Shown piece by piece: positions 12,303 to 23,822 of a stretch of 64,000 bases of DNA; position 1 is the stretch's first letter; every line of letters starts with the position of its first letter. The position numbers and the translations under genes are program-made. This DNA is from Rhizomys pruinosus (taxonomy: Eukaryota > Chordata > Mammalia > Rodentia > Spalacidae): the NCBI GenBank assembly GCA_009823505.1, contig VZQC01001595.1:1591755-1655754 (forward strand), written 5' to 3'. The notes beneath the pieces were generated by a model that was not told where the DNA came from, ran no database searches, and saw only the letters and a list, made by a program, of their open reading frames with translations.

Positions 12303-12337
<35 letters not shown>

Positions 12338-12563
12338 TATCATCATCATTTTTGAGACAGTATCTGTCACTTAACCTGAAATTTATCAAGTTGGTTAATC
12401 TGACCAGCTAGCAAGCCTCCAGGATTCTCTGAATCTACCTCACCAATGGTAGAATTACAGGCCAGGCCACACAACTGGCTTTTCACGTTGGTTCTGGAGA
12501 TCTGAACTCAGGTCTTCCCTATTGTGTGTCAAACACTTTACCTGCTCAGCCATCTCTTCCACC
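12186..12563 (-). mobile_element. B3-type SINE, minus strand
   Basis: Contains the B3-like complement: tttttgagacagtatctgtc, a central part with gccagctagcaagcctcc-like text, and the end ctcaggtcttccc... ctgctcagccatctcttcc. It is interrupted by an expanded (TCA)n tract. Distinction from other B2-related SINEs is tentative. Confidence 0.65.
12301..12350 (+). repeat. (TCA)n microsatellite
   Basis: About 16 near-perfect trinucleotide units inside a SINE; it accounts for the Ile-rich and Asp-rich open frames here. Confidence 0.95.
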
Positions 12564-12904
12564 ATGAAATAGAAGTTTTGTATTCAGATTCTCACTCCAA
12601 AACAAGATAGGAAGGAACAGCCTGGCCAAAGGTTATTCTGCCTTACCATTGGCTGGATTTTAGGGGATTGAAACATTCATATGTATCTTCAGTTCATGAT
12701 AGCTAACCCTTCAGTGGATATGAAAGGATGCTTTGTGGAGACTTCAATTACTGCTGAACTTTACTATACCCTTCACGACAGACTATGGAGGCTTTATCAT
12801 GAGGCTTGGTGATGTTATTATTGCTATTTTTATTACTGCATTTATTAATTTATTTATTTTGTGATATATATATATACACACACATATATGAGAGATTGAC
12901 ATAG

Positions 12905-12920
12905 ATAGGTAGGTAGGTAG

Positions 12921-12962
<42 letters not shown>
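12905..12962 (+). repeat. (GGTA)n/(GATA)n microsatellite
   Basis: Tetranucleotide array following a short TA/CA-rich tract at 12864-12890. Confidence 0.95.
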
Positions 12963-12963
<1 letters not shown>

Positions 12964-13244
12964 AGTTGCCCATAAGGGAAATGTCAAGCCTATTAATATC
13001 TAAAGTATTTTCGGAGACACCGATTTATATAGACTTCCACCAACTAATTAGAGGCCAATCCCAGGGATTTAGCTTCTGAATAACAAAAATGAAACTAGAC
13101 TTATTCCAAAATTTAAATTTTTGTTTCTGCTATCAATTGGAATAATCTTAATGCTTGCTTATTATTCAAATTAACTTGGGTTTCTATAAGGATTTAAACT
13201 TCAAACTTACCTTCAGAGAATGTGAGGCAGGGCCAGGATTCATA

Positions 13245-13247
<3 letters not shown>

Positions 13248-13293
<46 letters not shown>
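13248..13293 (+). repeat. (CT)n microsatellite
   Basis: Uninterrupted CT dinucleotides; they produce an artificial Arg-Glu-rich open frame on the minus strand. Confidence 0.95.
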
Positions 13294-13295
<2 letters not shown>

Positions 13296-13420
13296 TAGTT
13301 TCATTCTGTAGGCCATGCTCTCTCTCATGGAGCTCACACTGCATCTAGTCTTGTCTTGGATCCCCAATCCTCCTGCTTTGATTATATAAACCAAAGCAGG
13401 AGGGGATTTACAGGCATACA
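13294..13420 (-). mobile_element. Degenerate B1 fragment with small hairpin
   Basis: B1-like complement (tcattctgtaggccatgctc ... aatcctcctgctttg ... ggatttacaggcatac). Instead of the usual middle it holds an inverted copy of its own cctcctgctttg segment. Confidence 0.5.
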
Positions 13421-13669
13421 CTTAAAGGCATGAGCTTCATACCTGGCTGTGTGTTCAGTAGCTTTGTGTGTGATCCACTGAGTTAGAAAATTCACCAACA
13501 TGAGTGAACCAAGATGCTTTATTACATTTCTTGAATAATATGTATCATTTATCCCTAAGGATCCACAGAATCTTTTTGGCAAAAATCATGGTAATAAAAA
13601 TAGTAATATCTCTATTAATATCAGATAAAGTAGATTTCAGAGCAAAAATAATGCATGATATATTTGCTT

Positions 13670-13901
13670 AATTTTATTTTAAATAAATTGATTTATATTT
13701 TTCATGTGTATGAGTATTTGCCTGCATGCATATATAAGTAGATCCATGCTGTGCATGCCCAAAGAGGACAGAGTGGGTACTGGATCCCCTGGAACTAGAA
13801 CTATGAATGCTTGTTAGCCACCACATGGGTACTGGGAACAGAACCTGGGTCCTCTGCAAGAGCAAACCGTGCCCTTAACTGCAGAACCATCTCACCAGCC
13901 C
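13670..13901 (-). mobile_element. Older B2 SINE, minus strand
   Basis: Complement of B2 with diverged body (ggatcccctggaactagaac, gccaccacatgggtactggg) and head ending ccatctcaccagccc. Confidence 0.88.
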
Positions 13902-14283
13902 AGTTATTTAATTCTTAATATGCTTTAAATTTTTAGGCATATTTTCATAGAACTTCAATTATATGAAGAAATCTTTGCTACAGTGACAAGAAGAAATTGC
14001 CAAATCCCTAACTACAGTGAAAAATTTCCACATTCTTCTTTCAGTGACTAAATACAGTAGATGAAACTCTATGAGGATAAAGAAAACCAGCAACCTTATC
14101 TAGCAAATTGACAGAACAATTTGCATATATTTTGGACTATGATAATGAGAGGAAATGTGTTCATTAGCAAATGCCTAGTCTATTCATAATATAACTGAAA
14201 ACATTCAAATATAACCATTAAGTTATATATTCAGTATAAATACAGTACTTTGATAGTAGAATGTTCCTTGTGTTTTTGCTTTT

Positions 14284-14403
14284 GATTTTGTGTTTTTGAA
14301 ACAGTGCTATACTGGACCCCTGGCTAACGTCAAATTCTCTGAAAACTTTTTTCTTCAGCCTCCTGAATGTTGGGGTACAGCCATGCACCAAGGTGCCCTG
14401 CTA
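14284..14403 (-). mobile_element. Old B1 fragment, minus strand
   Basis: tgtttttgaaacagtgctat ... cagcctcctgaatgttgggg ... agccatgcacca follows the B1 complement with heavy divergence. Confidence 0.55.
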
Positions 14404-15440
14404 GGTGAAAAGATTTCACTACTGTTGATGTGGTAAATATATGAAACATTTATCTGTCTTAAAATTAATTTCAAGGCTATATAATTTGTGAAGTTTAAAA
14501 AATCCATCTTAAACATACATCTCTGCAGCAAGCTGTCTACTATAAATGCAGAAAGGAGGGAGCTGAAAAACTTTATAATTATTTGATGCAAAATTTTGTT
14601 TATACCTCATAAAATCTATCTGAAGATTTTTTTTTTTTACCAAATGTTAAATATTTGTTTGGTCTGAGCTATCAGGAACTACAAAATATGACATTATTTT
14701 ATGTTGTTAAATGACACAGTAAGTGTCCAAAATTCACACGTAATATTGTAAGACTATATTACCATTTGAGACAGACTTTGAAATAGATGTGGCTAAGTGA
14801 GACCCTAAGTCCATGAACTGAATTTAGACTAGTGACTCACTGAAATAGCTATTCTGTGCTGAGGGTTTCTGAGTGGATGTAGTTCTCCATCCTGAAACTT
14901 TCAATAAAGAGATATCAACTTCTCTTTTGGTTCATAATATAAAACAAAGAGTACAAGGGTTATATAAAAATATTGTCTCAGAAATATTTGAAATGTATGA
15001 ATTTGTTATACTTTACTCCACATCTTGAGATAAGAGTTTCTATTGAAATCTTCAGAAGGCTAGAGATCTTTACAGATTCTAAGCAATGAATCAACTCAGT
15101 GTCTTTAGTTCACTTGAGGCTGTATTATAATATGTGATCAGAATTATGTACTAATGCTACCAACATACATTTTCCTTATCCTGAGTACCATAGAAACTTA
15201 AACAAGTAGATCAATGAAGACATTCAAAATGATAAGGACATTAAAAACTATGAATTTCCTACTTAGCTATATTATGTTTGTACTTATTAATATAAACATA
15301 TCACTTACTTCAAAGAAAAGTTAAATATATAAATTGCAATATATTCAGGAATATTAACAGCAAAGTATATTGTTGTTTTTGTTTTGTTTTGTTTTCTCAT
15401 TGCCACAAATTAGCATAGCAGTCAAAATTTGCCCATTTCA
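14404..15440. other. Intronic sequence, no feature recognised
   Basis: AT-rich and unique-looking. Confidence 0.55.
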
Positions 15441-15640
15441 GGCCTGGAGAGATGGCTCAACAGTTAAGAGCACTCGCTGCTCTTCCAAAGGATGGGGGTT
15501 CAGGTCCCAGCACCTACATTGTGTCTGACAGCCACCTGTAGCCTCTTTCACCATGTTCTGGCCTCCACAGGAATACACAAAATGGTGTCCCTACATATAC
15601 ACAAGCCAAATATACATATAAGATTTTATAAAAATATATA
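15441..15640 (+). mobile_element. Older B2 SINE, plus strand
   Basis: ggcctggagagatggctcaa, agcactcgctgctcttccaa and a body ending in cacaagccaaatatacat. The head differs from the young B2 copies here (ggctca rather than ggccta). Confidence 0.85.
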
Positions 15641-15969
15641 TATTGAAAATTCCTATGTGTCATACAATCAAGAAAATGTGCAGTATTTTAAAAATAGTTA
15701 CCTGTTGAACTATTTTTCTCAAATTAATGATCTAATATCATTAATTTAGCTATAAAATAATAGCAGTATGTATCCTAGAAGTACCTATTTCTTTGATAAT
15801 TATGATAACTATCTCAACATTTTATTTAAGTTCTAAAATATAAACTGATATTTGTATATCCATATTTTAGATAACATAATATGGGAGATTTTTCTAGTAA
15901 AGATCTATGTTTTACAGAGTGTACTATTAAATACTCAACTGTAAACTCTTAAACTCTTTCTTTTCCCTT

Positions 15970-16188
15970 TTTTAAAAAAAGATTTTTGATTGTATCAGTT
16001 TTTGCCTGTAGGCATGTATGTGCATCATATGAGTGCTTGGTTGGTGCCTACAGAGTCTAGAAGAGGGTACTGGATTTGGAACTGGAGTTACAGGTGATTA
16101 GGAGCCACCACATGGGTTCTGGGTACTGAATCATTGTCATCTGCAAGAGCTAAATGTGTTCTAAACTGCAGAGCCAGCTCTCAAGCTT
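15970..16188 (-). mobile_element. Older B2 SINE, minus strand, 150 bp from the EDIL3 exon
   Basis: Complement of B2: tttaaaaaaagatttttgat, ggtactggatttggaactgg, gccaccacatgggttctggg, ctgcaagagc. It ends about 150 bases downstream (in gene sense) of the exon donor. Confidence 0.85.
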
Positions 16189-16330
16189 CTCAAATTCTTT
16201 TCTTTAAAGTGTTTAATTAGCATGACTATAGCATATGTAGCCATTAATTTTAGTTTAAATGAACATGAATTTCCTTCAAACTTGAATAGAACTAGGCCAT
16301 CTGCTTGGACCTCTGTGAAGCGTGGGTAAG

Positions 16331-16336
16331 TCTTAC
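16331..16336 (-). other. Edil3: Splice donor of EDIL3 exon
   Basis: Reading the minus strand, the exon ends AAG and is followed by gtaaga, a near-consensus 5' splice site. Confidence 0.9.
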
Positions 16337-16492
16337 CTTATCTTTTCTCTGTTTTTCATCCTGGTACACAGTCCAGTGCTCACCGTCATTGCTGTAGGCT
16401 AACTTGTAGGAACCAACAAACTGTACATGCCCAAAATCTTTGGCTCCCTGTGTGATGATGCCAGTCACTTTGGTAGGAACAAGAAGATCAAC
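16337..16492 (-). CDS. Edil3: EDIL3 penultimate coding exon, second discoidin domain
   Basis: This 156 nt exon reads without a stop for 52 codons, starting [15 protein letters not shown], passing through [18 protein letters not shown] and ending with KQRKDK. It matches my memory of human EDIL3 residues of about 380-431, in the second F5/8 type C (discoidin) domain; I recall no difference from human. EDIL3/DEL-1 is a secreted endothelial matrix protein: its EGF repeats carry RGD for integrin binding, and its discoidin domains bind phosphatidylserine and matrix glycans. On the minus strand the acceptor is a pyrimidine-rich tract ending in cctcctag (just above 16492) and the donor is AAG|gtaaga (16336-16331). 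The exon is phase 0 at both ends, so skipping it would keep frame and remove 52 residues of the domain. Base composition is clearly more GC-rich than the flanks. The paralogue MFGE8 is less likely because the residues fit EDIL3. Confidence 0.95.
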
Positions 16493-16530
16493 CTAGGAGG
16501 AGAACAGCACACATATTAAATGCAATAATT
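16493..16530 (-). other. Edil3: Splice acceptor and polypyrimidine tract of EDIL3 exon
   Basis: On the minus strand the intron ends with a T/C-rich run (gtgctgttctcctcctag) directly before GTTGAT, the first codons of the exon. Confidence 0.88.
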
Positions 16531-18343
16531 TTTGTAAATTGTCAAATCTCTTGAATTCAATCATTAAAACCTATATATGCTAAATGAAAACTTATTCTGC
16601 TTACTAGATCTTGAAATGAATGATCGAGTTTATTCTTGGCTTATAATTTGAAACTTTCCTTGGATATGTACTCCACGCATTTTTGGACAACCATCTTATA
16701 ATAAGGTGATGGTCGCTTCAATACACTGCTTCATTCTATCTTTGACTGATTCATATATCTTAGAGCTTGGTGATTTTGAACTTGAACATTTCTCCTATTG
16801 TTTATGTTCATAAATTAATGTGCTGAATTTCATGATCAATTCAATCACAATGGAAACAACATAGCTTTGTAGAGGCAAGAAGAAGCAGTATAAGATGTTT
16901 CATAATTAAATGATAAATAAATTTTGTTTGATTCAGGAATATATAATTGAGTAATAGTAATTATTGTCCATTCAAACATCCTCTTTCAGATAACTACTAT
17001 TTTAAACAGTTTGAGGGAAAACTGAACTGTTCAAAACTGAAAGGTATACTAAGGGCAAATGGAAAAAAGAGAAAAAAAAGGATTAAAAATATGAATGTCT
17101 AACCCATAGGGTCTGGGTTAGTGTCTTTTTGTTTAATGAAGAAATAGGGCATGGAACTTATGGGAATTGGGTAAGTTCTAAAGTCATCAGAATATAATTG
17201 GTACCCAGGAACTAAAGATGCTTCTCATCAAAGAACATATGACATTCAATAGTTCCAGAAATTTCCTCTTCCTTCTCAAACTCATTCTTGAATCTTGTAA
17301 TTTCAGTTAAAAGTAAATCTAAGAAAGAACCTTTATTTCAAGACAAGCAACTATTGTAAGTTGGTTTTGTGTTTATTTATGTTCCTTGATCTATAGCTTC
17401 CCCTTTTCTCCTGTAAAAACCACCTACTTCCACCTACTTCCTGTAAGTAAGTACTATCCTGCATCCTTGATCTTATCATCCTTTATCATCATGATCCCTG
17501 TGTGACCCTGGTATTTTCAAATACTGTGTGCTTTTGTTTCTATTTCAGGTCCTTTATCCTGTGAGATATAAGGCAGCTACAAATAGACTGTCATGGGTCA
17601 GATACCGGCCATGGATGGCAGCAGAGTGGTCTAGTGAAGATTCAGAATAAAAGCGTACTTAGCAATAGAGATGCCCATAAATGCCTGAAAATATTTTAAT
17701 GTATTACAGTCAGATACATATATATATTATCTTTTTCTCACTTTGAGGAAGATTCTTAAAATACTAAACTAATATTAGATTAATTAGAATAAAGGTACAC
17801 CTTCAGTAGTTTATGAAACTCAGAAGAAAATTTATCAAGGCTTTTTCCTGTCTTCTAAACATGTATTATTATGTCTTCTAATATATCCCGGGAGTCAAGC
17901 AAGAATGTTGGAAGGTAACCATAGTGTCCTGGGAATCGGTGTTGTTTTACATTGTTCTAGGGATTGTCCCCCATATCCCATTTGCTGCTTTCAATTAACA
18001 CATACAATATTGTCTCTTTACATATAGGAAACAGATACCTGTAGAAGTAACATAATAGTGTATGCAATCCAAAGATAAGCAGTAAAGAAGCACAGATTCT
18101 AAGTTATTTCCTTCTTATTCAAATGTTCACACATATAAGACTTCTCAGATTAGTGAATCACACTTTATTTTACCCCTGTTTACTGGGACTAGTTTAAATA
18201 GTTCTAGAAAATCACTGCTCTCATCAAGCAGATGGCATATCCAATGGTAACAAAAAATAACCTTGTATTTACATTAGAAGATCCTTGTATTTTTCATGAA
18301 TTTCCTCTCTGTTCTTCAGCTGAGTTTAAAAGTATAGACTGCT
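16531..18343. other. Intronic sequence upstream of EDIL3 exon, no feature recognised
   Basis: About 1.8 kb with no SINE or LINE that I could see, an unusually repeat-free stretch beside the exon. Confidence 0.55.
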
Positions 18344-18577
18344 GGGATGGAGAGATGGCCTAGCCCTTAAGAGTGCTGACTTCTCTTGCAGAGGACCCAG
18401 GTTCCATCCCCAGCACCCACATGGCAGCTGAGAACCATCTTTAACTCCAGTTCCAGGGGAATCTGACACCCTCTTCAGACCTCCATGGCATTGCACAACA
18501 CAGGTGCACAAACCTACATGCAGATAGTACACTCATACACATAAAAAATAACTAAAATTAAAAAAAATAAAAATTTA
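18344..18577 (+). mobile_element. B2 SINE, plus strand
   Basis: gggatggagagatggcctag head, B-box region caggttccatcc (diverged), body with the short form cttcagacctccatggcattgc. Its A-rich tail hosts a B1 insertion. Confidence 0.9.
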
Positions 18578-18744
18578 GCCGGGCGTGGTGGAGCACGTCT
18601 TTAATCCTAGCACTTGGGAGGGAGAGACAGGCGGATCTTTGTGAGTTCAAGGCCAGCCTGGTCCACAAGGCCAGTTCCAGGACAGCTGGGGCTACAGGGA
18701 GACCCTGTCTCGAAAAGACCAAAAAAAAAAAAAAAAAAAAAAAA
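18578..18744 (+). mobile_element. Young B1 SINE nested in B2 tail
   Basis: Full-length B1 from gccgggcgtggtggagcacg to gtctcgaaaagacc plus a long A tail. The repeated ataaaaattta on both sides suggests a target duplication inside the B2 tail, so this B1 is younger than the B2. Confidence 0.95.
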
Positions 18745-18899
18745 CCTAAAAAAATTAAAAATAAATAAAAATAAAAATTTAGACTGCTTTTGCTTCAAAT
18801 ATAAATCTAATTGCTCAGAGAAACTCTGTCAAAGTCTGCTGTTGTTCAACATGTTCTTCATGTTGCTGACATTCAAATCTGGTAAAGTAAATAAATGAC

Positions 18900-20544
18900 A
18901 CCACCCTATAAAACTCTGAGTCACTGTGTCCATCACAGGCTGCAAATACACAGGAACTCCATGTCACCAAGCATATGAACCATCAAGTGTTCACTGCTGA
19001 CGCTTCCATCCCTAAGTGTCTGTGAGTCCTCCATCCCTAAGTGTCTGTGAGTCCTCTCCAATGATGGGAGGAGGAATATTCTAGCATCTCCTTTTTTTGT
19101 GATTTGTGTCAGCTGGGTTTCCTGCTTTATGGAGATGTTTTCTCCTAAATTATGTGTCTTGGCTCTTTCCAAGATACGTTTTCACCCACTCTAACTGCTC
19201 TCCTCTGTTTATTTTTTATTTTTTTTTTAATCTAGAAATGTTTTCCTTTTCTGCTTTAGTTAAGCCAGTTATTCTCCGTAAAAGGCCGCATAGGCAGGCA
19301 GCAATCTGTTTCAGTCTGGATTTTGTCCTAAAATTTGCTGCATTAAACTTAGAATACAGTTTTAAGAAAGCTTCTTTCAGCCCTCAAACAATTTTTAACT
19401 TGACAAAACAGGGCATGTGTAGAACTTAACCTGTGAGCATTCAGAGAAGTCCTGGGAGTTCGGCAAAGTCCCCTCCTCAGGACCTGGCCTTGATCTGGCT
19501 GATGATCACCGTTCTTATGTAAAACTTCTGAGTTAAACTGGAACTGCAGATTTTCTGGATATAATACTCACTGCCCTTCTAGAATCCTCAGGTCCCAAAT
19601 GTTTGGCTCAAATGGGATAGGGTATTTAGGACACTGAGTTGGTCCATGGCTAGAAATTTGGCATAATGCAGTGACTGATTCTCTGAAATAAACCTTACAT
19701 GTAACAACTTATCAATAGAAGTTTAGTTGGTTTGAACTAGAGCTGCTTTCTAGTAGGTTCCCTGAATAAGAACAAACCCAGACAAAGAAAGCCATTATGT
19801 GCCCTACCATAATATGCTAGCTGCCTCAATCCATGTTTTCCTCCATAAGATAATATTTTGGGGCAAAAAATTAGATCATATTTGTTTTGACCCAATTATT
19901 CATAAAGACAATCAGCTAATATTTCTTTAGCCTTAAGGGTTTTTGATTGTCATTCTGTTGACTCTATTGCAGGTGGACTTGTAGGTTCCTTACATTCCTT
20001 CTTAGTTTCTAACCCTTCATCAGAAAGTGAAATGAAAATCCTAGTATGTATTTATGAGCATAAAATTAATGCATATCTATTAAATAGATACAAAATAAGT
20101 AGTAGGAAATATTAATTATAATATGAAATAAATATAATTGAGAAAGAAATCTAGTAGTCAGACAGAACCTTGTTTGTAGGATATAGAAAGAGGGAAATGG
20201 GTGGCTGGAGGTTTTTTAAACAAAGTTACAGTATAGATTTGATAATATGTTCATAGCATAAACTAAGATAATTATTTCATCTCAAAGTAGAAAGAGAAAA
20301 TTTGAACCAACTGAATTACCAATTATGAGCAAAGTTACTAACAAAATATTACAAATTTTATGACATATTTTGTCTCACTATTTAAATATTGATTTTTACT
20401 CAAGAAATTATTCTAAAATAACATTTCAAGATAGAATTAGATTCACATTTTTACCAAGTGATTTATTTTTCTGTAATTATACTAGTGGCAATATGCAGGA
20501 ATATCTTTCAAAATTATATGCTTATTTAAGAATTTCATATGTTT
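18900..20544. other. Intronic sequence with one small tandem repeat
   Basis: Mostly unique-looking. At 19005-19054 a 25 bp unit (tccatccctaagtgtctgtg...) occurs twice in tandem. Nothing else recognised. Confidence 0.55.
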
Positions 20545-21010
20545 ATGTAATGTATTTTGACCATATCCACTTGCCACCCCTCCAACTCCTCCTAGATTCT
20601 CTTCCTACTATGTTCCTCTTCCTACTTCATGTCTTCTTCCTTTTTTAAAATTCACTGAATCTAGTTCTGTCTGTATGTGCATGGATAGAGGGCCATTCCC
20701 TGTAGCATGGGCAATCTTCAGTGCCACATCCCCAAAGCAAACTGTCTCTTCCTGCCCAGCAGCCATCAAACTCAATAGCTTCTCAGCTAGTGGCAAGGCT
20801 TTGTGATCTTCCTTATCTATGCTGGAGTTTCCAGTGGCTGATCTCCTGCAGGTCTTCTGCAAGCAACCGCAGCTGCTGTGAGTCTGTTGAGTGCAAGGTC
20901 CCTGTCCTGTCCAGAAAACACACTTTCACAGATGTCCTCCCCAGCCTCTGGCTCTTACAATCTTTCTGACCTCTTCATGATGTTTCTGAGCCTGGACAAC
21001 AATCACTTAT
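20545..21010 (-). mobile_element. Probable old rodent L1-type repeat, minus strand
   Basis: Phrases such as cacccctccaactcctccta, cagcagccatcaaactcaat and ctctggctcttacaatcttt fit, in my memory, a widespread older mouse L1-related repeat. No coding capacity remains. Limits and family name are uncertain. Confidence 0.5.
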
Positions 21011-21089
21011 TATTTCAGTGTGATCAGTTATGAGTCTCTGTATTAATTGCCATCCCCTGCAACAGATGAAGCTTAACAACTATACCCTT

Positions 21090-21208
21090 AAGAACCATTG
21101 AACTGAGAAATGATGTCTGAAATACACGAAATATCATTAAAAGCATTATAAAAAATAAAAAAATAAAAGGTGCCAGATGTCCTGAAAAAAAAAAAAAGAA
21201 CCATTGAA
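21090..21208 (+). mobile_element. Tiny L1 3' end insertion with possible 3' transduction
   Basis: Perfect 13 bp target duplications (aagaaccattgaa) at 21090-21102 and 21196-21208 enclose about 93 bases. The first part resembles the last 55 bases or so of the L1 ending at 28036 (ctgagaaatgatgtctgaaa ...). It is followed by an A-rich tract, then ggtgccagatgtcctg, then a second poly(A) run. Confidence 0.75.
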
Positions 21209-21470
21209 ATAAAACTTGATATTCATGGAAGCATTCTTGAAGAGGTGAAGACAATGGAAAGTGATATAGTAAACAGGAATGGAAGAAAAATGAATAAAGC
21301 CAAAGAAACTTATCCCACAAATGTGCCACTCAGCTGCATCTGTAGTGTCCTGATGTTTCTCTTTAGATAATTTATTTTTAGTATATATTTTATAATCTCC
21401 TTCAGCTTTATAAAATTAACTTGGTAAAGAGAAACAACAGTGAGGCTAACATAATTACTTACTGCAATTA

Positions 21471-21574
21471 TATATATATATATATACATATTATATATAT
21501 ACATACCTATTCTATATCTATCTATATCTATCTATCTATATCTATATCTATCTATCTATCTATCTATCTATCTA
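21471..21574 (+). repeat. (TA)n and (TATC)n microsatellites
   Basis: Dinucleotide TA tracts followed by interrupted ATCT tetranucleotides. Confidence 0.93.
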
Positions 21575-21619
21575 GGCAGTTCCAGGTCTCCCTGCAGAGC
21601 CTAGAATTTGTATAGTCTC

Positions 21620-22265
21620 ATGTCCTTTATATAAACCAGCACAGTAGTCACATTTAACCTACATGTGTCCTCCCATGTATTTCAAATAATATACACATAC
21701 CCTTAAAATTTTATGTAAATAAGTATTATACTGTGTTATTTAGGTAATAAGTGTAGTAAAAAGTCTCTATGTTCAGTATAGAAAAATTTTCTCCAAATAT
21801 TTTTAGCACACTGATTATTGGATCTATGAATATAGGACCCACATATATTATAAGAAACTGTTTACAGAATGTTTTATTTTCAATAGTTTTTTTGTGGTTC
21901 TAGATCAAACAAGGTTTAATGAATGTTAGACAAATGGTTATGTACTTAGTACATCACAGTGTTATGTACTAATCCAAATGAATATTTCTTTTTAAATTTA
22001 ACATTATGTGGACCAATTATACACAATACCAATTAGTTTAAAGGCACAAAGTAACTCCTGCTTGAATTTGAACTATGCTATTATCATATGTTCCCTGTAC
22101 TTCTGGTGGCTGTGCAAAGGCCAACTGGGTAGTATGTTGTTATGTATTATTTACTCTCTGTATTTGATTTTATCTAGTAATTCTAAGATTCCAAATCTGT
22201 GCAGCATTGTGGAAGCCTGGTAGTACATGAATTCTAAAACTTAAATCTTTTTATGAAAGGTTATA
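21620..22265. other. Intronic sequence, no feature recognised
   Basis: AT-rich and unique-looking. Confidence 0.5.
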
Positions 22266-22274
22266 ATGTCCAGG

Positions 22275-22700
22275 AACAATTTTTTTATTGATGCTTTGTG
22301 TATTTCATACATCGTTTTCCAATTCAGTTCAGGCATATATCCCCTTCCCTTCCCGCCACCCCACCCCTACCCATCCCAGATCATGCATTCTGCCATAACT
22401 TTTCTGCATCTTTCTCTGTTTTTTTGTTTTGCTTTGTTTTCATTTTTTTTAACAATAAGTGATAATTTGTGAGTACAAGCATCCTTCATGTAAAACCAAT
22501 TTGCAAGCAGTTGTGCCCAAACCCACACAGCTCATGGGTCCGACCATTCAGAAGGGGGTGCTTGTATGTTCAATCAAGTTGATCAAATGAGTGTCCAGTC
22601 TATATTGTTGTAGTTTCACCATTCACCCCAATCACAGCCCTTACATTCTACCGCGCCCCCTCTTCCGCAGATTGTTCCCTAGTCTTAGAAAAGGGGCACA
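22275..22700 (-). mobile_element. L1 3' end-like repeat, minus strand
   Basis: The first 150 bases align with the complement of the L1 3' end (tttgtgtatttcatacatcg, C-rich run at 22340-22375). The rest, including ccccctcttccgcag near 22660, resembles an older rodent LINE 3' region. Boundaries are approximate. Confidence 0.6.
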
Positions 22701-22805
22701 GGTGGATGAGAAGCAAAACAGTCTACTTTCTCTGGAGCTGTTGTCTTGGTCTCTAGTCAATTCTGGCTGTTTTCTTTCATGGGCTGACAGCTTGTCCAGG
22801 CATAA

Positions 22806-22929
22806 CCTTTCGATCCTACTAATGAAGTACATGCAATTAGATATATAGATATTTAAACAGTATAATATATAGCCTTTCGATCCTACTAATGAAGCACACA
22901 CAATTAGATATATAGATATTTAAACAGTA
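22806..22929 (+). repeat. Tandem duplication of a 57-67 bp unit
   Basis: cctttcgatcctactaatga ... atttaaacagta occurs at 22806-22862 and again at 22873-22929 with only a few changes. Confidence 0.9.
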
Positions 22930-23106
22930 CTAATTGTTATGGTAGGTTACTTTGGTATAGACACAGATGTTTGGATGGCATGTTAATCCACGAATTACAT
23001 TTTCTTCTGTTAAGTATAACAGGGTCTTCGTGTGGTTTATAACATCTCCTAACCATTAGAGGATGTAAGCTTGTGGCAATTTTAAGTATTTAAAATAGAA
23101 ATTGGC

Positions 23107-23260
23107 ACCGGGCGTGGTGGCGCACGCCTTTAATCCTAGCATTTGGGAGGTAGAGGCAGGCAGATTCGTTGTGAGTTCAAGGCCAGCCTGGTCTACAAAG
23201 TGAGTTCCAGGACAGCTGGTGCTACAGGGAGACCCTGTCTCGAAAAGACCAAAAAAAAAA
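23107..23260 (+). mobile_element. Young B1 SINE, plus strand
   Basis: Full-length B1 (accgggcgtggtggcgcacg ... ctcgaaaagacc plus A tail) with perfect 15 bp target duplications aaaatagaaattggc at 23092-23106 and 23261-23275. Confidence 0.97.
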
Positions 23261-23275
23261 AAAATAGAAATTGGC

Positions 23276-23813
23276 TTGTCTATGTTATATTTTTTAAATG
23301 CGTAGCTCTAGTAATAAAATCATACTGAAAAATATCCTGTCAAAGAATAAATAAGAGTTTTGTGTTTCACTGGTGTATTATGTCAGGATATTCATGTGTA
23401 AACAATGCCAAACATATGCAGAGTGTCACCTCTTTCATTGTAGTGATCTTTCAGTAGTCTGCTTTGTAGAATACCTGGCATGTGGTAGACATGATTCAGT
23501 ATATCTGAATATCCAGTTATCATCTGGCTTGAGATTAAAAAAAGATCTGATTCTACACTCAAGAGTTACCTTCAATAACAAAAACCTGAGCCATATGTTG
23601 ACTTGAACTACAGTCCCCATTTGCCATCAGCTTACTTTTATTAGCTTTCTAAAAGGATTAATTTAAACCATGCAAATAGTTCAACAAAATGTTTTAATGT
23701 GGCAGTAGCATGACAATCATGAACATTTTATAGATAAAAATCATAATGATTTTTTTCATGATAAATACAGTCATATGCTATGTTGAAACATTTAGAATGA
23801 TGGAGATAAAAAC
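23276..23813. other. Intronic sequence, no feature recognised
   Basis: AT-rich and unique-looking. Confidence 0.5.
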
Positions 23814-23822
23814 AAGTTTATC

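Noticed and set aside
12905..12962. CRISPR-like or regulatory repeat array
   Set aside because: Plain tetranucleotide microsatellite with no spacers.
1..16336. Last coding exon of EDIL3
   Set aside because: I looked for the expected final segment (beginning VFQGNF) on the minus strand and found nothing that fits, so it is probably beyond the low end of the window.
18614..18898. 94-codon open frame with a Lys run
   Set aside because: It is translation of a B1 with its poly(A) tail, not a gene.
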